A stretch of 64,000 nucleotides of DNA from CALJTV01 sp036821185 (GCA_036821185.1 DAISKD010000005.1:50624-114623); one strand, 5' to 3'; numbered from the stretch's first letter, positions 25,973 to 36,000 are shown. Notes: a model not told the origin generated them from the sequence alone. Numbers and translations are program-made.

Positions 25973-27442
25973 TTAGAAACCTAAAGTGTGCGTTGCTATT
26001 TCAGCAAGTCTGACAAAGCTGCCCGGTACAATACCCAAAACCAGCACAAGCAAACAGCAGATCAGAACCGCTGTACGCAATGCCCATGAGGAAGGTACCT
26101 GCTCGGATGATGCGGGGGCACCCAACCACATGACCTTCACCACCTTCAGGTAGTAATACGCTGAAATACAACTGTTTATTACCCCCACAATCACCAGCCA
26201 CAACAGACCATGCTGCACCGCGGCACTGAAAATATATACCTTTGCTATTAGCCCCGCAGTTGGCGGTAGCCCGATTAAAGAGACCAGACATAGAGTTAGA
26301 GCCAACGCCAGTACCGGAGCCCTCTTACCCATTCCAGCATAGTCGTCGATTAGATCACTATTCACCTTGTTTGAGATGGCTATGACGGTAGCAAAAGCGC
26401 CCATATTGGTCACAGTGTAGCTGAAAAGGAAGAAGAGCAGTCCGCTCTGCCCCAGCTTGTCCATACCAGCCGCCACACCCACTGTAGCCAGCCCCACCAT
26501 TAGATAGCCAGCTTGCGCAATGCTGGAATAACCAAGAAGGCGTTTGATATTTGTTTGCAACAGAGCGATTACGTTCCCGATGCTCATTGTCAATGCGCTG
26601 AGGACAGCAAACAGCATCCCCCAGTTACCGCTCAGCCAATCCGGAAAACCGAATACGGTCGAGAAGACACGGAGTATTATGGCAAAGCCAGCGGCTTTAC
26701 TAGCAACAGACAGGTAAGCAGTGATCGGAGTGGGGGCGCCTTCATAAACGTCCGGCACCCACATATGAAAAGGAAAACACGCGATCTTGAAGCCAAAACC
26801 AGCAGTCAAAAGCACCATCCCAATAAGCAAAGCCGGACTTTGTGTCAGACCACCTGCTACCAGTGACGGTACCATCTGCGCAATATCGGTCAACCTTGTC
26901 GTGCCAGTGAGGCCAAAAGTGATAGCCATCCCATAAAGCAACATTGCTGAAGCTACGGCCCCAACAAGTAAATACTTAAGACCTGCTTCGGTCGATTTCT
27001 CATCTTTCAAAAATGTAGCCAAAACATAAAGCGAAATGCTGCTCAGTTCTAAAGCAATATAGATAGCGATCAAATCTGCAGTCGCCGCTAGCAACATCAT
27101 ACCCACAGTAGCCAGAAGCACCAAGGCGTAATATTCACCCTGAAATCTCTCGAATTTGTCCACATAGTCCTGGGAGCAGAGCACCACCAGTCCGGCTGCC
27201 GCAAGGAAAAGGAACTTAAAGAAAATGGCGAATTGGTCTACCCACAACACATCGTAGAAAACACTGACCGGTCTTTTGCCCCATAACAACACGCTGAAAC
27301 CAACCGCCGCGATCAGCACAAACAGGTTGACACCCACCAACACTTTCTTCTGCCGTACGAACAGGTCAAGCAGGACTATAACCAGTGCGCCAACTAACAG
27401 GGCAATCTCCGGTATCAGAAAACGAACTTCGCTCAACAGCAT
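25973..27442 (-). CDS. nuoN: NADH-quinone oxidoreductase subunit N
   Basis: This 489-aa antiporter-like membrane subunit is the last gene of the nuo operon. About 14 spans are predicted, with the proton-channel lysine region FKIACFPFHMWVPDVYEGAPTP and KRLLGYSSIAQAGY. A small AATCCT/AGGATT hairpin at 25945-25960 lies just downstream, a weak candidate terminator. Confidence 0.94.
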   Translation of the reverse strand: MLLSEVRFLIPEIALLVGALVIVLLDLFVRQKKVLVGVNLFVLIAAVGFSVLLWGKRPVSVFYDVLWVDQFAIFFKFLFLAAAGLVVLCSQDYVDKFERFQGEYYALVLLATVGMMLLAATADLIAIYIALELSSISLYVLATFLKDEKSTEAGLKYLLVGAVASAMLLYGMAITFGLTGTTRLTDIAQMVPSLVAGGLTQSPALLIGMVLLTAGFGFKIACFPFHMWVPDVYEGAPTPITAYLSVASKAAGFAIILRVFSTVFGFPDWLSGNWGMLFAVLSALTMSIGNVIALLQTNIKRLLGYSSIAQAGYLMVGLATVGVAAGMDKLGQSGLLFFLFSYTVTNMGAFATVIAISNKVNSDLIDDYAGMGKRAPVLALALTLCLVSLIGLPPTAGLIAKVYIFSAAVQHGLLWLVIVGVINSCISAYYYLKVVKVMWLGAPASSEQVPSSWALRTAVLICCLLVLVLGIVPGSFVRLAEIATHTLGF

Positions 27443-27454
27443 TTTTTCGCTACC

Positions 27455-28942
27455 TCAGAGCCCTAATAGCATTACTAGGGGTTCAACTCCCATCCTGATA
27501 ACGTTAGTCAGAATCGCGGGGTAGAGCCCTACAAGCATTATCGCCACCACAAAAGAGAAGATACACACCTTGTCTACAATATCTGCATCAGACACCCCAT
27601 CGAACTTCTCCTGTGGCGGTCCATAAAAAACCCTCTGGAGCATCCACAGGATGTAACCCGCTGTGAGTACCACCCCGAATACACCCAAGACAGTGTATAT
27701 CTGTATCCACTCCACTACAGTGCTGGAAAAACTGCCGATAAACGTGATGAACTCGGCGGCAAAACCGCTGGTGCCAGGTAATCCCAGTGAGGCTAAGCCA
27801 GCTATAGTAAACACCACTGCAATAACCGGCATCTGGCGCGCCAGCCCGCCCAGATTGTCCAGATTGCGCTCGTGAGACTTCTCGTATACCAGCCCCACCA
27901 TGGCGAACAGAAGCCCGGTCACAATGCCGTGACTGAACATCTGCAAAGTGGCTCCAGTTAGGCTCACCTGATTCAAAGCAAATATGCCCAAAAGTACATA
28001 GCCCATGTGGCTGACACTGCTATAGGCGATAAGCCGCTTCAGGTCTTTCTGTCTCAAGGTAACACCAGCGCCATAAAGTACGTTTACTACAGCAAGAGTC
28101 ACCAGCAATGGCGCATACTGCAGTGCGACCTCAGGGAAAATGCTGACACATACCCTGATCATGCCATAACCACCCATTTTCAGCAGGGCACCAGCAAGGA
28201 CCACACTTGCAGCCGTCGGTGCATCAGTGTGAGCATCAGGCAGCCAGGTGTGCAATGGAAACACCGGCAACTTGACAGCAAAGCCAATCAGCAGCAAAAA
28301 GAACATAGCAGCTAAAGGGATTGCTCCCCTCACACCGTGCAGGCCGGTAAGTTCAACGATGCTAAACGTGCCCGTAGAAAAGTACACGGCCAGAATACCT
28401 GCCAGCATAAAGGCACTGCCGAGTAGCGTGTATATAACATACTTAATAGCTGAATACTCTTTCCTGCCGCTTCCCCATATAGAGATGAGGAAGTACATCG
28501 GGACGAGCTCTAACTCCCAAAACAGGAAAAATAGGATAAGGTCAAGAGAACAAAATACACCCAGTATGCTCGTTTCCAAAAAGAGCAGCCAGGCAAAATA
28601 CTCTCGGGGACGAAGCTCTATGCGCCAGGAGACTAAGACCGCCAACACTCCCAGAAAGGTCATCAATATGACCATGGGCAGGCTGAGCCCGTCAATACCA
28701 AGATGATAGTGGGCACCAATAGCTGGTATCCACAGTATCTTCTCTTCGAACTGCATTTGCCCTATGGCACCGACCGACCTATCAAACTGACAGAAAACGG
28801 TCAGCGAAAGCGCGAAGGTCGCGACAGTGAATAGTAAAGCTACAAATTTTAGCAACCTTGGATTCAGTCCGGGGAGCAGCGCTATGACCACCGCCCCGAT
28901 GACAGGGAGAAAGACAATTGCACTCAGGAAGCTAAAAGTCAC
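27455..28942 (-). CDS. nuoM: NADH-quinone oxidoreductase subunit M
   Basis: This 495-aa antiporter-like subunit of the membrane arm has FAVKLPVFPLHTWLPDAHTDAPTAASV, with the conserved Lys and His, and KRLIAYSSVSHMGYVLLG. The early glutamate of the family lies in FLFWELELVPMYFLI. It is 12 bp after nuoL. Confidence 0.95.
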   Translation of the reverse strand: MTFSFLSAIVFLPVIGAVVIALLPGLNPRLLKFVALLFTVATFALSLTVFCQFDRSVGAIGQMQFEEKILWIPAIGAHYHLGIDGLSLPMVILMTFLGVLAVLVSWRIELRPREYFAWLLFLETSILGVFCSLDLILFFLFWELELVPMYFLISIWGSGRKEYSAIKYVIYTLLGSAFMLAGILAVYFSTGTFSIVELTGLHGVRGAIPLAAMFFLLLIGFAVKLPVFPLHTWLPDAHTDAPTAASVVLAGALLKMGGYGMIRVCVSIFPEVALQYAPLLVTLAVVNVLYGAGVTLRQKDLKRLIAYSSVSHMGYVLLGIFALNQVSLTGATLQMFSHGIVTGLLFAMVGLVYEKSHERNLDNLGGLARQMPVIAVVFTIAGLASLGLPGTSGFAAEFITFIGSFSSTVVEWIQIYTVLGVFGVVLTAGYILWMLQRVFYGPPQEKFDGVSDADIVDKVCIFSFVVAIMLVGLYPAILTNVIRMGVEPLVMLLGL

Positions 28943-28953
28943 CGTTGCTCACC

Positions 28954-30870
28954 TCAACTGAAAAAGTAAAAACAGACAGCAATAGCAATTACCCCGATAG
29001 CTATAGTAATGCCATAGACCTGTAACTGCCCGGTCTGAGCGCGCCTTATAGCTGTACTTGCAGAAGAAACACCGCCAGCCACACCATTTACCGCACCGTC
29101 TATCACCTGGGCATCGAAACGCGCTAAAGCAGCAAAAATGCCGCCCACCAGAAACCGTACTACTATGATTTTTTCGTAGAGCTCATCAAACCAGTATTTC
29201 CGGCACAGCATGACATATAGCGGCCTAAAGATTCTCCCAACTGCCTCCGCTGATATCCATTTGCGGTCATACATGGCATATGCCAAGAGAATACCCGCTG
29301 CAGCTACGATCAAAGACAGCAGCGCTAGAGGGTGTGACAGAACACCGAAGAACCCCTCAGCAAAGCTATGGATCGCACCGACTGTGCCATGCCCTAGAAA
29401 ACCAGCGAAAGTACCGGTCACATTCAGCCAGCCGGAGATGACCGCCAACACTCCAAAGATAACCATAGGCACAACCATGACAGCAGGTGACTCGTGAGCT
29501 TTCTCATTATGCCCGCCATTATGCCCACCTGCTACCCCCCGATATTCTCCGTGGAAAGTAAGGAATACAGCCCGGAACATGTAGAAGGCCGTCATAAATA
29601 CCGTCAAAAGTGCCAGATAGAAAAGCACTATGTTTCCCTCCAAGGCAGAAGCCAAGACCTCATCCTTGCTCCAGAACCCTGAAAGCGGCCATATGCCAGC
29701 TAGGCTCATAGAGGCGATGACAAAGGTAGCATAAGTCCAGGGCATCATCCTTCGCAGTCCTCCCATCTCCCTCATATCGAAGGTTCCGGTGGCATGGTTG
29801 ACGCTGCCGGCGCCGAGGAAAAGCAAGGCTTTGAAAAAAGCATGGTTAAATAAGTGGAAAATACCTACGGCGATCCCGCCAGTACCCAGGCCCAGCATCA
29901 TATAACCTAATTGACTGATAGTAGAATACGCTAGGACACGTTTGATATCCGTCATCACCAATCCCGTGCTGGCAGCAAAAATGGCGGTGAAGCCACCGAT
30001 CACCGCCACAGTGGTGAGCGCCACCTGGGAATGCTCAAACAGCGGAAAGAGACGGGCAACGAGAAATACACCGGCAGCCACCATCGTAGCTGCATGTATC
30101 AACGCACTAACAGGGGTCGGGCCCTCCATAGCATCAGGCAACCATACATGCAGGGGGAACTGAGCCGACTTTCCCACAGCCCCCATAAATACACCAAGCG
30201 CTGCCAAGGTTAATGTGCTGCCAGCCAAAGTGCCAGCGATGACAACGCTATGAAGTTCCTCGATATCAAAGGTACCGGTGTGGTAGAAAAGAAACAGTAT
30301 TGCCGCCAAAAAACCGAAGTCACCAAACCTGGTGACTATGAAAGCCTTCTTTGCCGCATTAGCCGCTGATGGACGATGGAACCAGAAGCCGATTAACAGA
30401 TAGGAACCCAGGCCGACCCCCTCCCAGAACAGGAACAGTAAGACAAGGTTATCGGCCAAAACCAGACCTAGCATACAGGCAGTAAACAGCGACATAAAAG
30501 CAAAATAGCGGTGGTAGCCTGGATCACCCCGCATATACCCCTGGGAATAGACCTGAATCAAAAGGCTGACCACACTTACTACCACCACCATTACCGCAGA
30601 CAAAGAATCTACAATCAGCCCTACGTGCACTGTAAGGTCACCGATAACAAGCCACTGCACATCGGGTACATCGATGCGATGCCCCGGAGCCGCCAGAACT
30701 TCTCCCAATACCCAGAAGGAAAGAAGACAGGAAACACCGATAGAACCTATAGTTACATAGCCGCTGACCCTTGGGTGCTGCTTAAAAAACGGCCTCAACA
30801 GCAGCGAGTTGACAACAAACGATCCCAGTGGGACAAGAAATATCAGCCAAGGAACATAGTGAGGCATCAC
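28954..30870 (-). CDS. nuoL: NADH-quinone oxidoreductase subunit L
   Basis: This 638-aa distal antiporter-like subunit carries the long lateral helix in its C-terminal part. It has FLFWEGVGLGSYLLIGFW, KSAQFPLHVWLPDAMEGPTPVSALIHAATMV and KRVLAYSTISQLGYMMLG. The loop near residues 455-470 is His/Gly/Asn-rich (GGHNGGHNEKAH). It overlaps the small DUF2007-like gene by 4 bp. Confidence 0.95.
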   Translation of the reverse strand: MMPHYVPWLIFLVPLGSFVVNSLLLRPFFKQHPRVSGYVTIGSIGVSCLLSFWVLGEVLAAPGHRIDVPDVQWLVIGDLTVHVGLIVDSLSAVMVVVVSVVSLLIQVYSQGYMRGDPGYHRYFAFMSLFTACMLGLVLADNLVLLFLFWEGVGLGSYLLIGFWFHRPSAANAAKKAFIVTRFGDFGFLAAILFLFYHTGTFDIEELHSVVIAGTLAGSTLTLAALGVFMGAVGKSAQFPLHVWLPDAMEGPTPVSALIHAATMVAAGVFLVARLFPLFEHSQVALTTVAVIGGFTAIFAASTGLVMTDIKRVLAYSTISQLGYMMLGLGTGGIAVGIFHLFNHAFFKALLFLGAGSVNHATGTFDMREMGGLRRMMPWTYATFVIASMSLAGIWPLSGFWSKDEVLASALEGNIVLFYLALLTVFMTAFYMFRAVFLTFHGEYRGVAGGHNGGHNEKAHESPAVMVVPMVIFGVLAVISGWLNVTGTFAGFLGHGTVGAIHSFAEGFFGVLSHPLALLSLIVAAAGILLAYAMYDRKWISAEAVGRIFRPLYVMLCRKYWFDELYEKIIVVRFLVGGIFAALARFDAQVIDGAVNGVAGGVSSASTAIRRAQTGQLQVYGITIAIGVIAIAVCFYFFS

Positions 30871-31061
30871 AATCTCCTCAGAATCTCCTCAACGACGTGG
30901 ACTCTTTCCTGCGACACAAAAATACGATAGCTGGCCAGTTCGCCAACATCGGGCTTCTCGGTATCGGGCAATACCAGCGTTGGTATCCCCTCGCCCTCGA
31001 AAAACTCTTTCCACATCTCGGCTATCATCGGATTCGGCGCTGTTCTAACCTGTACCCACAT
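30867..31061 (-). CDS. Small DUF2007-like protein inside the nuo operon
   Basis: This 64-aa protein starts MWVQVRTAPNPMIAEMWKEFFE and has IPTLVLPDT and the ending YRIFVSQERVHVVEEILRR. That is the layout of DUF2007 'putative signal-transducing' proteins, a ferredoxin-like fold of about 65 residues. It is not a complex I subunit. It lies between nuoK and nuoL with a 4-bp overlap to nuoL, so it is co-translated and may help assembly or regulation (inference). Confidence 0.75.
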   Translation of the reverse strand: MWVQVRTAPNPMIAEMWKEFFEGEGIPTLVLPDTEKPDVGELASYRIFVSQERVHVVEEILRRL

Positions 31062-31067
31062 CTTCAG

Positions 31068-31379
31068 CTACCATTTCATCAGGTCAAAATCGTTAATATC
31101 GACAGAGTGACGCCGCCGGTAAATTGTAAAAACGATGGCTATCCCCACCGCTACCTCCGCTGCAGCTACCACAATGACAAAAATAGCAAATATCTGCCCA
31201 GTCAGGAGTGTTGGCACAACGTGTCTCGAAAATGCCACCAGCGCAATATTGGTCGCGTTAAGCATTATCTCAATACACATCAAAATGACGATGACATTGC
31301 GCTTGGCCAACACACCATAGAGGCCAATGCTGAACAGGACTCCTGAAAGTAGCAAATAATGTACCAAGCCGACCGACAT
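31068..31379 (-). CDS. nuoK: NADH-quinone oxidoreductase subunit K
   Basis: This 103-aa subunit has three spans and the two conserved membrane glutamates of the proton path, in LMCIEIMLNATN and VVAAAEVAVGIAI. Its length is standard. It is followed by the small DUF2007-like gene after 6 bp. Confidence 0.95.
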   Translation of the reverse strand: MSVGLVHYLLLSGVLFSIGLYGVLAKRNVIVILMCIEIMLNATNIALVAFSRHVVPTLLTGQIFAIFVIVVAAAEVAVGIAIVFTIYRRRHSVDINDFDLMKW

Positions 31380-31383
31380 ATCT

Positions 31384-31869
31384 CTATTTCTCTCTCATCA
31401 GCGCGATAGCTCCCAGTATAGCTGCCACCAGCATAACGCCCGCGACCTCCACCACCAATACGTGTCCGCTTTCGCCAAATAGCGCCGTCCCAATGCCAGC
31501 CACCGTGGGCTGTTTTGGCAGCTCATCACTTACAAGCCACTTGGTGCCCACTATACCCCAACCCAGTACCAGCAGGAATGCCAAAGCTACTACAAATGCA
31601 GAAAAGCGGAACTTACCCGACGGACTCCCTCGCCAAACGTCCTGCGTCAACATCACCGCCACCACAATAAGTATCGAAATAGCACCAACGTAAATTAGAA
31701 CCTGCACTACGGCCAGAAAATCAGCATAAAGCGTTACATAGATCCCGGCTACAGCCAGAAAAAGCAGTATCATGCTCAACGCAGCCCGGAACACATCCCG
31801 TACCACTATCACCCCTAAGGCTGCCACCACCGCAGTCAGTGCTAAAAGCCAGAATATTATGTCAAACAC
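31384..31869 (-). CDS. nuoJ: NADH-quinone oxidoreductase subunit J
   Basis: This 161-aa membrane subunit has five predicted spans. Conserved elements are RAALSMILLFLAVAGIYVTL, DFLAVVQVLIYVGAISILIVVAVML and a final helix with EVAGVMLVAAILGAIAL. It overlaps nuoI by 8 bp. Confidence 0.94.
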   Translation of the reverse strand: MFDIIFWLLALTAVVAALGVIVVRDVFRAALSMILLFLAVAGIYVTLYADFLAVVQVLIYVGAISILIVVAVMLTQDVWRGSPSGKFRFSAFVVALAFLLVLGWGIVGTKWLVSDELPKQPTVAGIGTALFGESGHVLVVEVAGVMLVAAILGAIALMREK

Positions 31870-32407
31870 CTCGTCCCCTTTTCTTGCTTAATGGAATGAG
31901 GCTCAACTTCTGACCGCCGTCTGCCCTATCCCAAAAGACCAGCAGGCTCTGTTTAGGCAAACTCAACTCAATATTTGGTCTGGTATATGCGCTCGGCTTC
32001 CTTGAATCTGAAATGGCCAGATCATTCTTACTCATCACCAAGTCGCGGCGGCGGTACTGTGCCCCTTCATAGCGCAACCCCATTGCTAGAGCTTCGTAAG
32101 GGCATGACTCCACACACAGTCCGCAGAACATGCATCGCCCGGTATCGACTTCAAACTTATCAACCACATAGTTATTCCGGTCGCCGAGGTGGGTAACGAT
32201 CTCGATATTCCCTTGTGGACACGCCTTAGCACAGGTGGCACAGCCAGTGCATCTCTCCGGGTACCACACCAGCTCGCAGCCCCGCAGTCTTCTGGATACA
32301 ATCAGCTTCTCCTCGGGATATTGGACAGTGATCGGTGGGCGGAACAGGTGCCTGAAAGTAACCGCCATCCCCTTGAGTATACCTATACCATACCGTTCAA
32401 ACTTCAA
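31862..32407 (-). CDS. nuoI: NADH-quinone oxidoreductase subunit I (2x4Fe-4S)
   Basis: This peripheral-arm subunit of about 181 aa carries two 4Fe-4S clusters, CTGCATCAKACP and CMFCGLCVESCP. The remaining tail is longer than in E. coli. I set the start at the TTG at 32407 because GGGAGGGG lies five bases before it; another in-frame TTG at 32428 lacks such a site. The start overlaps the nuoH stop. These clusters pass electrons to the NuoB cluster near quinone. Confidence 0.92.
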   Translation of the reverse strand: MKFERYGIGILKGMAVTFRHLFRPPITVQYPEEKLIVSRRLRGCELVWYPERCTGCATCAKACPQGNIEIVTHLGDRNNYVVDKFEVDTGRCMFCGLCVESCPYEALAMGLRYEGAQYRRRDLVMSKNDLAISDSRKPSAYTRPNIELSLPKQSLLVFWDRADGGQKLSLIPLSKKRGRGV

Positions 32408-33509
32408 CCTTACCCCTCCCGAGAACAAATAGCTTGGACCACACCAGTATTAAGATAGCAGCTAACACTATGTTTACCGCCACGACCAGCCAGTATGACA
32501 GACTGGACAGCCACAGCACCTCCACAGCCACTACAAACAGGTTGATCAGTGCCATGGGGAAAAGTCCCTTCCAGGTAAAAGCCATAAGCTGGTCGACCCT
32601 CAACCTTGGCAGCGTGGCTCGCAGCCAGACAACCAGAGAAAAAACAGCCACTACTTTGATTAGAAACCACAGGAATGGTGGCAATACCGGACCATGCCAG
32701 CCTCCGAGAAACAGGGTGGTGATAATACAAGCATACGCCAGCGCATGGCCGTACTCCCCCAGATAAAACATGGCAAACTTCATCCCGGAATACTCTGTAT
32801 GGTAGCCGGCAACGATTTCAGAATCGGCCTCCAGAAGATCAAAGGGACAACGGTTCATCTCAGCCAGTACACCTAAAAAGAAAATGAGAAAGCCTAAAGG
32901 TTGCACAATAATAAAAGGTAGGTTCTGGGCATCAACGATCTCTGTCATGGACATTGACCCAGCCATCAGCACCACACCAAGCAATGACAGCACCAGCGGC
33001 AACTCATAGCTCACTATCTGGGCCACCGTCCGCATAGCAGCTATTAGGGCGTACTTGTTGTTTGAGCCCCATCCAGCCATGTAAATCCCCACTGCCGAAA
33101 CAGAACCGACGGCCACAAAGTACAACACCCCGACGTTCAAATCAGCCAGAATTGCCCCCGGTCCCAGAGGTATGACTGCGAAGACCATAAGTACCGGGGT
33201 GAAAACAACTATCGGTGCCAGCCAGTGAACGATTCTATCAGCCCTTTCCGGGACGATATCTTCTTTGAGCAATACTTTTACAGCAGTGGCAATTGGCTGA
33301 AATATTCCTTCAGGACCAAGCCGGTTCGGTCCCAGACGAATCTGAAACCGACCCAGCAAGCGCCGTTCGTACCAGATGAACACTATCACCAGGGTTAGCA
33401 CAAAGACTAGTATGACAACTATACCCACAACACCAGCTATGACATAAGCTGCCCACTCTGGAAGCGCAGCACTAAGCCAGACACGAAGTTGATCGAGCAG
33501 CGTCATCAT
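32397..33509 (-). CDS. nuoH: NADH-quinone oxidoreductase subunit H
   Basis: This 370-aa membrane subunit forms the quinone tunnel with NuoB and NuoD. It has ERRLLGRFQIRLGPNRLGPEGIFQPIATAVKVLLKED and the acidic loop AEMNRCPFDLLEADSEIVAGYHTEYSGMKFAMFYLGEY, the hallmark of the family. It overlaps the nuoD stop (ATGATGA). Confidence 0.96.
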   Translation of the reverse strand: MMTLLDQLRVWLSAALPEWAAYVIAGVVGIVVILVFVLTLVIVFIWYERRLLGRFQIRLGPNRLGPEGIFQPIATAVKVLLKEDIVPERADRIVHWLAPIVVFTPVLMVFAVIPLGPGAILADLNVGVLYFVAVGSVSAVGIYMAGWGSNNKYALIAAMRTVAQIVSYELPLVLSLLGVVLMAGSMSMTEIVDAQNLPFIIVQPLGFLIFFLGVLAEMNRCPFDLLEADSEIVAGYHTEYSGMKFAMFYLGEYGHALAYACIITTLFLGGWHGPVLPPFLWFLIKVVAVFSLVVWLRATLPRLRVDQLMAFTWKGLFPMALINLFVVAVEVLWLSSLSYWLVVAVNIVLAAILILVWSKLFVLGRGKVEV

Positions 33510-34609
33510 CTGTCTATCTCACCAAGGCAGACGTCTATACTCCCAAAAATAACAATCAGGTCCGCTATCTTCCATCCTATGACCATGTCCCTCAGCGCCG
33601 TAAGGTTAATCAGAGTCGGTGGGCGCACATGAAACCTGTACGGCGCTATCGAATTGTCGCTGACCAGATAGAACCCAAGTTCACCCTTCGGCGCCTCGAT
33701 GTGTCCATATACCTCCCCCACAGGCAGTCGCAGCGGCTGCTTCAATTTAGCACAAACCTCACCCGCCGGTAATTGTTTCATCGCCTGCTGCACGATCCGT
33801 ATGCTCTGTCTCATCTCCTGAATCCTTACCCAGTAGCGGTCATAACAGTCGCCTGCGTTGCCTACGGGTACATCAAAATCAAAACGGTCATAGATGGAAT
33901 AAGTGTCAGCCTTACGGATGTCCCACTTCACTCCGCTCGCCCTTAGCACCGGTCCACTGGCACCAACGTTTATCGCCGTCTCTCTTGGCAACACACCAAC
34001 CCCCTTTGTCCGAACGAGCAGAATCTCATTCTCCGAGAGGAGTTGTTCATATTCATCAATGAACCGTGGCATCTCGTCTATAAATCGTTTCAATGCTGGC
34101 AGAAATTCTTCCGGGATATCCTGGGAGACACCGCCAATCCTCATGTAGTTGTACGTTAAACGCTGTCCACAGACCATCTCAAACAGGTCCATAATCTTTT
34201 CACGCTCACGCCACATATACAGCACCGGCGTCATCATGGCACCCAGGTCATTGAGGAAGAACCCCACTGCCATCAAGTGGCTGGAAATACGCATCAGTTC
34301 TGCCATGATGATCCTGAGATACTCAGCCCGTTCGGGAACTTTGATCCCACCGAGCTTCTCCACAGCCAGCACATAGCCAAAATTGTTAGTCATCGAAGCC
34401 AGATAGTCCAGTCTGTCGGTAAGCGGAATGATCTGAGTGTAAGTCCTTGACTCAGCCAGCTTCTCTATCCCCCGGTGGAGATACCCGATGACAGGCTCCA
34501 GGTCCACCACCACTTCCCCATCAAGCGTTACCCTCATGCGAAACACCCCGTGAGTGGAAGGGTGCTGTGGGCCAACATTGAGAATGAACGGCTCTGTCTT
34601 CAGTCCCAT
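33506..34609 (-). CDS. nuoD: NADH-quinone oxidoreductase subunit D
   Basis: This 367-aa quinone-site subunit is related to the [NiFe] hydrogenase large subunit. It has GPQHPSTHGVFR at the start, HRGIEKLAE and TDRLDYLASMTNNFGY. The C-terminus is the EIDR-type ending of complex I, with no C-terminal Ni-binding cysteines. The ATG at 34609 starts one base after the nuoC stop; a longer in-frame start at 34645 would overlap nuoC. Confidence 0.95.
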   Translation of the reverse strand: MGLKTEPFILNVGPQHPSTHGVFRMRVTLDGEVVVDLEPVIGYLHRGIEKLAESRTYTQIIPLTDRLDYLASMTNNFGYVLAVEKLGGIKVPERAEYLRIIMAELMRISSHLMAVGFFLNDLGAMMTPVLYMWREREKIMDLFEMVCGQRLTYNYMRIGGVSQDIPEEFLPALKRFIDEMPRFIDEYEQLLSENEILLVRTKGVGVLPRETAINVGASGPVLRASGVKWDIRKADTYSIYDRFDFDVPVGNAGDCYDRYWVRIQEMRQSIRIVQQAMKQLPAGEVCAKLKQPLRLPVGEVYGHIEAPKGELGFYLVSDNSIAPYRFHVRPPTLINLTALRDMVIGWKIADLIVIFGSIDVCLGEIDR

Positions 34610-34610
34610 A

Positions 34611-35051
34611 CTACAAGTAGTCCTTTCGCAACGGGTGCCCTGCAAAGTCCTCCCATAAGAACAGACGCTTCAAGTTAGGGTGCCCCTGGAACACAATCCC
34701 CATGAGGTCATATACTTCCCGCTCCTGAAAATCGGCAGCTCGCCATACGCCCACCACCGATGGCACCGTCGGTTTTAGTCGCTCGTAGCACCTTACCTTT
34801 AACACCAAGCTATGGTTATGTGTTAAAGAGACCAGGTGATAGACGACCTCAAAACGGTCCAGATAATCTACCGCAGTGAGGTTGGCTAGATAATCGAAAC
34901 TAAAATCCGGATCACCCTTCAAAAACCCGGCTACTTCTTTCAGCTTCTCACCTTTTACCACTATAGCCGACTTTTCCAGCGACAACACCGAGTCGGGAAC
35001 TGCCTGGGACAATCGTCTGGCTACTTGTTCACAGTCCAAAGCTACAGTCAT
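34611..35051 (-). CDS. nuoC: NADH-quinone oxidoreductase subunit C
   Basis: This 146-aa 30-kDa-type subunit has the signature REVYDLMGIVFQGHPNLKRLFLWEDFAGHPLRKDYL at its C-terminus. It is a separate gene, not fused to nuoD as in E. coli. Its start overlaps the nuoB stop by 4 bp. Confidence 0.95.
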   Translation of the reverse strand: MTVALDCEQVARRLSQAVPDSVLSLEKSAIVVKGEKLKEVAGFLKGDPDFSFDYLANLTAVDYLDRFEVVYHLVSLTHNHSLVLKVRCYERLKPTVPSVVGVWRAADFQEREVYDLMGIVFQGHPNLKRLFLWEDFAGHPLRKDYL

Positions 35052-35641
35052 CGCTTCTTGATACTCTCGCTCATTATCTTCTGATGTATCAGCCGTATAC
35101 CATGGATGAGCCCTTCAGGACGTGGTGGACATCCCGGTACATAAACGTCCACGGGCACGATGCGGTTCAGCCCCGGTACTACGCTATATGATTCCCTGAA
35201 GGTGCCACCGCTTATGGCACAAGCGCCCATCGCTATTACCCACTTAGGCTCTGCCATCTGCTCATAAATGAGCTTCACAGCAGGCGCCATTTTCCAGGTG
35301 ATGGTGCCTGCCACTATCATCAAGTCGGCCTGGCGTGGCGACCAGCGGAAGATGTCCATACCAAAGCGAGCTATATCAAAGCGTGAGGCCGCTGTGGCAA
35401 TCATTTCAAAGGCACAGCATGCCAGACCGAACATTAACGGGAATATCGACCGCGACCGTGCCCAATTTACTGCGTAGTCCACAGTCGTTAGCAGTATATT
35501 GCGCCTGAGTTCGGCCTCAAGCCAGTCATCAGGGTCAGCAATCGGCTGCTGGGAGGCTGCTCTCAGCTCTTCTATCCTCCTACCTTCCAGTATGTCAACA
35601 TCTCCTATAGATATAACTGGCTCGTATCCTTTTATTTCCAT
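35048..35641 (-). CDS. nuoB: NADH-quinone oxidoreductase subunit B
   Basis: This 197-aa subunit holds the terminal 4Fe-4S cluster N2. It has MFGLACCAFEM with the tandem cysteines, GTITWKMAP, MGACAISGG and the final VYVPGCPPRPEGL. The N-terminus is about 40 residues longer than the usual form (an acidic stretch around EGRRIEELRAASQQP). It overlaps nuoA by 10 bp. Confidence 0.95.
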   Translation of the reverse strand: MEIKGYEPVISIGDVDILEGRRIEELRAASQQPIADPDDWLEAELRRNILLTTVDYAVNWARSRSIFPLMFGLACCAFEMIATAASRFDIARFGMDIFRWSPRQADLMIVAGTITWKMAPAVKLIYEQMAEPKWVIAMGACAISGGTFRESYSVVPGLNRIVPVDVYVPGCPPRPEGLIHGIRLIHQKIMSESIKKR

Positions 35642-36000
35642 TCAAGCGCCCCTTTGAACCACGCATAAACGTAGGCAACTGCCAGCATGACGAGAAGAAC
35701 TAACACAACTATCAGTCCAGCAAGCCCCAGTGTCTTCAGCCCCACTGCCCATGGGAACAACAAAACTAACAGTACATCCAGTACCACAAACAGGACTGCA
35801 AAAAAATAATAACGGAAATTATATTGCACCCACGTCTTTCCGATAGTAGGCATGCCGCACTCATAGGTGGAGTTCTTGGTTGGGGTACTCCTCCGTGGAA
35901 CGATTCCTAAAAGACGTAACGTCACTGGCAAAAGCAGCGTGGTCAGTGCAAAGAAGATAGCAACAGCCAGGAGTATTCCGATGTAGCCAAAATCGTGCAT
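35632..36000 (-). CDS. nuoA: NADH-quinone oxidoreductase subunit A
   Basis: This subunit of about 122 aa is first in the operon and has three membrane spans. It has STYECGMPTIGKTWVQYNFRYYFFAVLFVVLDVLLVLLFPW, the conserved loop with Glu and Cys followed by FxxxxxxFDxE-like positions. I chose the ATG at 36000 (MHDFGYIGILL, AGGAGC upstream). A longer in-frame start at 36066 would lie upstream of the predicted transcription start. Confidence 0.93.
   Translation of the reverse strand: MHDFGYIGILLAVAIFFALTTLLLPVTLRLLGIVPRRSTPTKNSTYECGMPTIGKTWVQYNFRYYFFAVLFVVLDVLLVLLFPWAVGLKTLGLAGLIVVLVLLVMLAVAYVYAWFKGALEWK

Noticed and set aside
30867..31061. Treating the 64-aa protein as a truncated Nuo subunit.
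   Set aside because: It is soluble and has the DUF2007 layout, not a membrane or Fe-S subunit.
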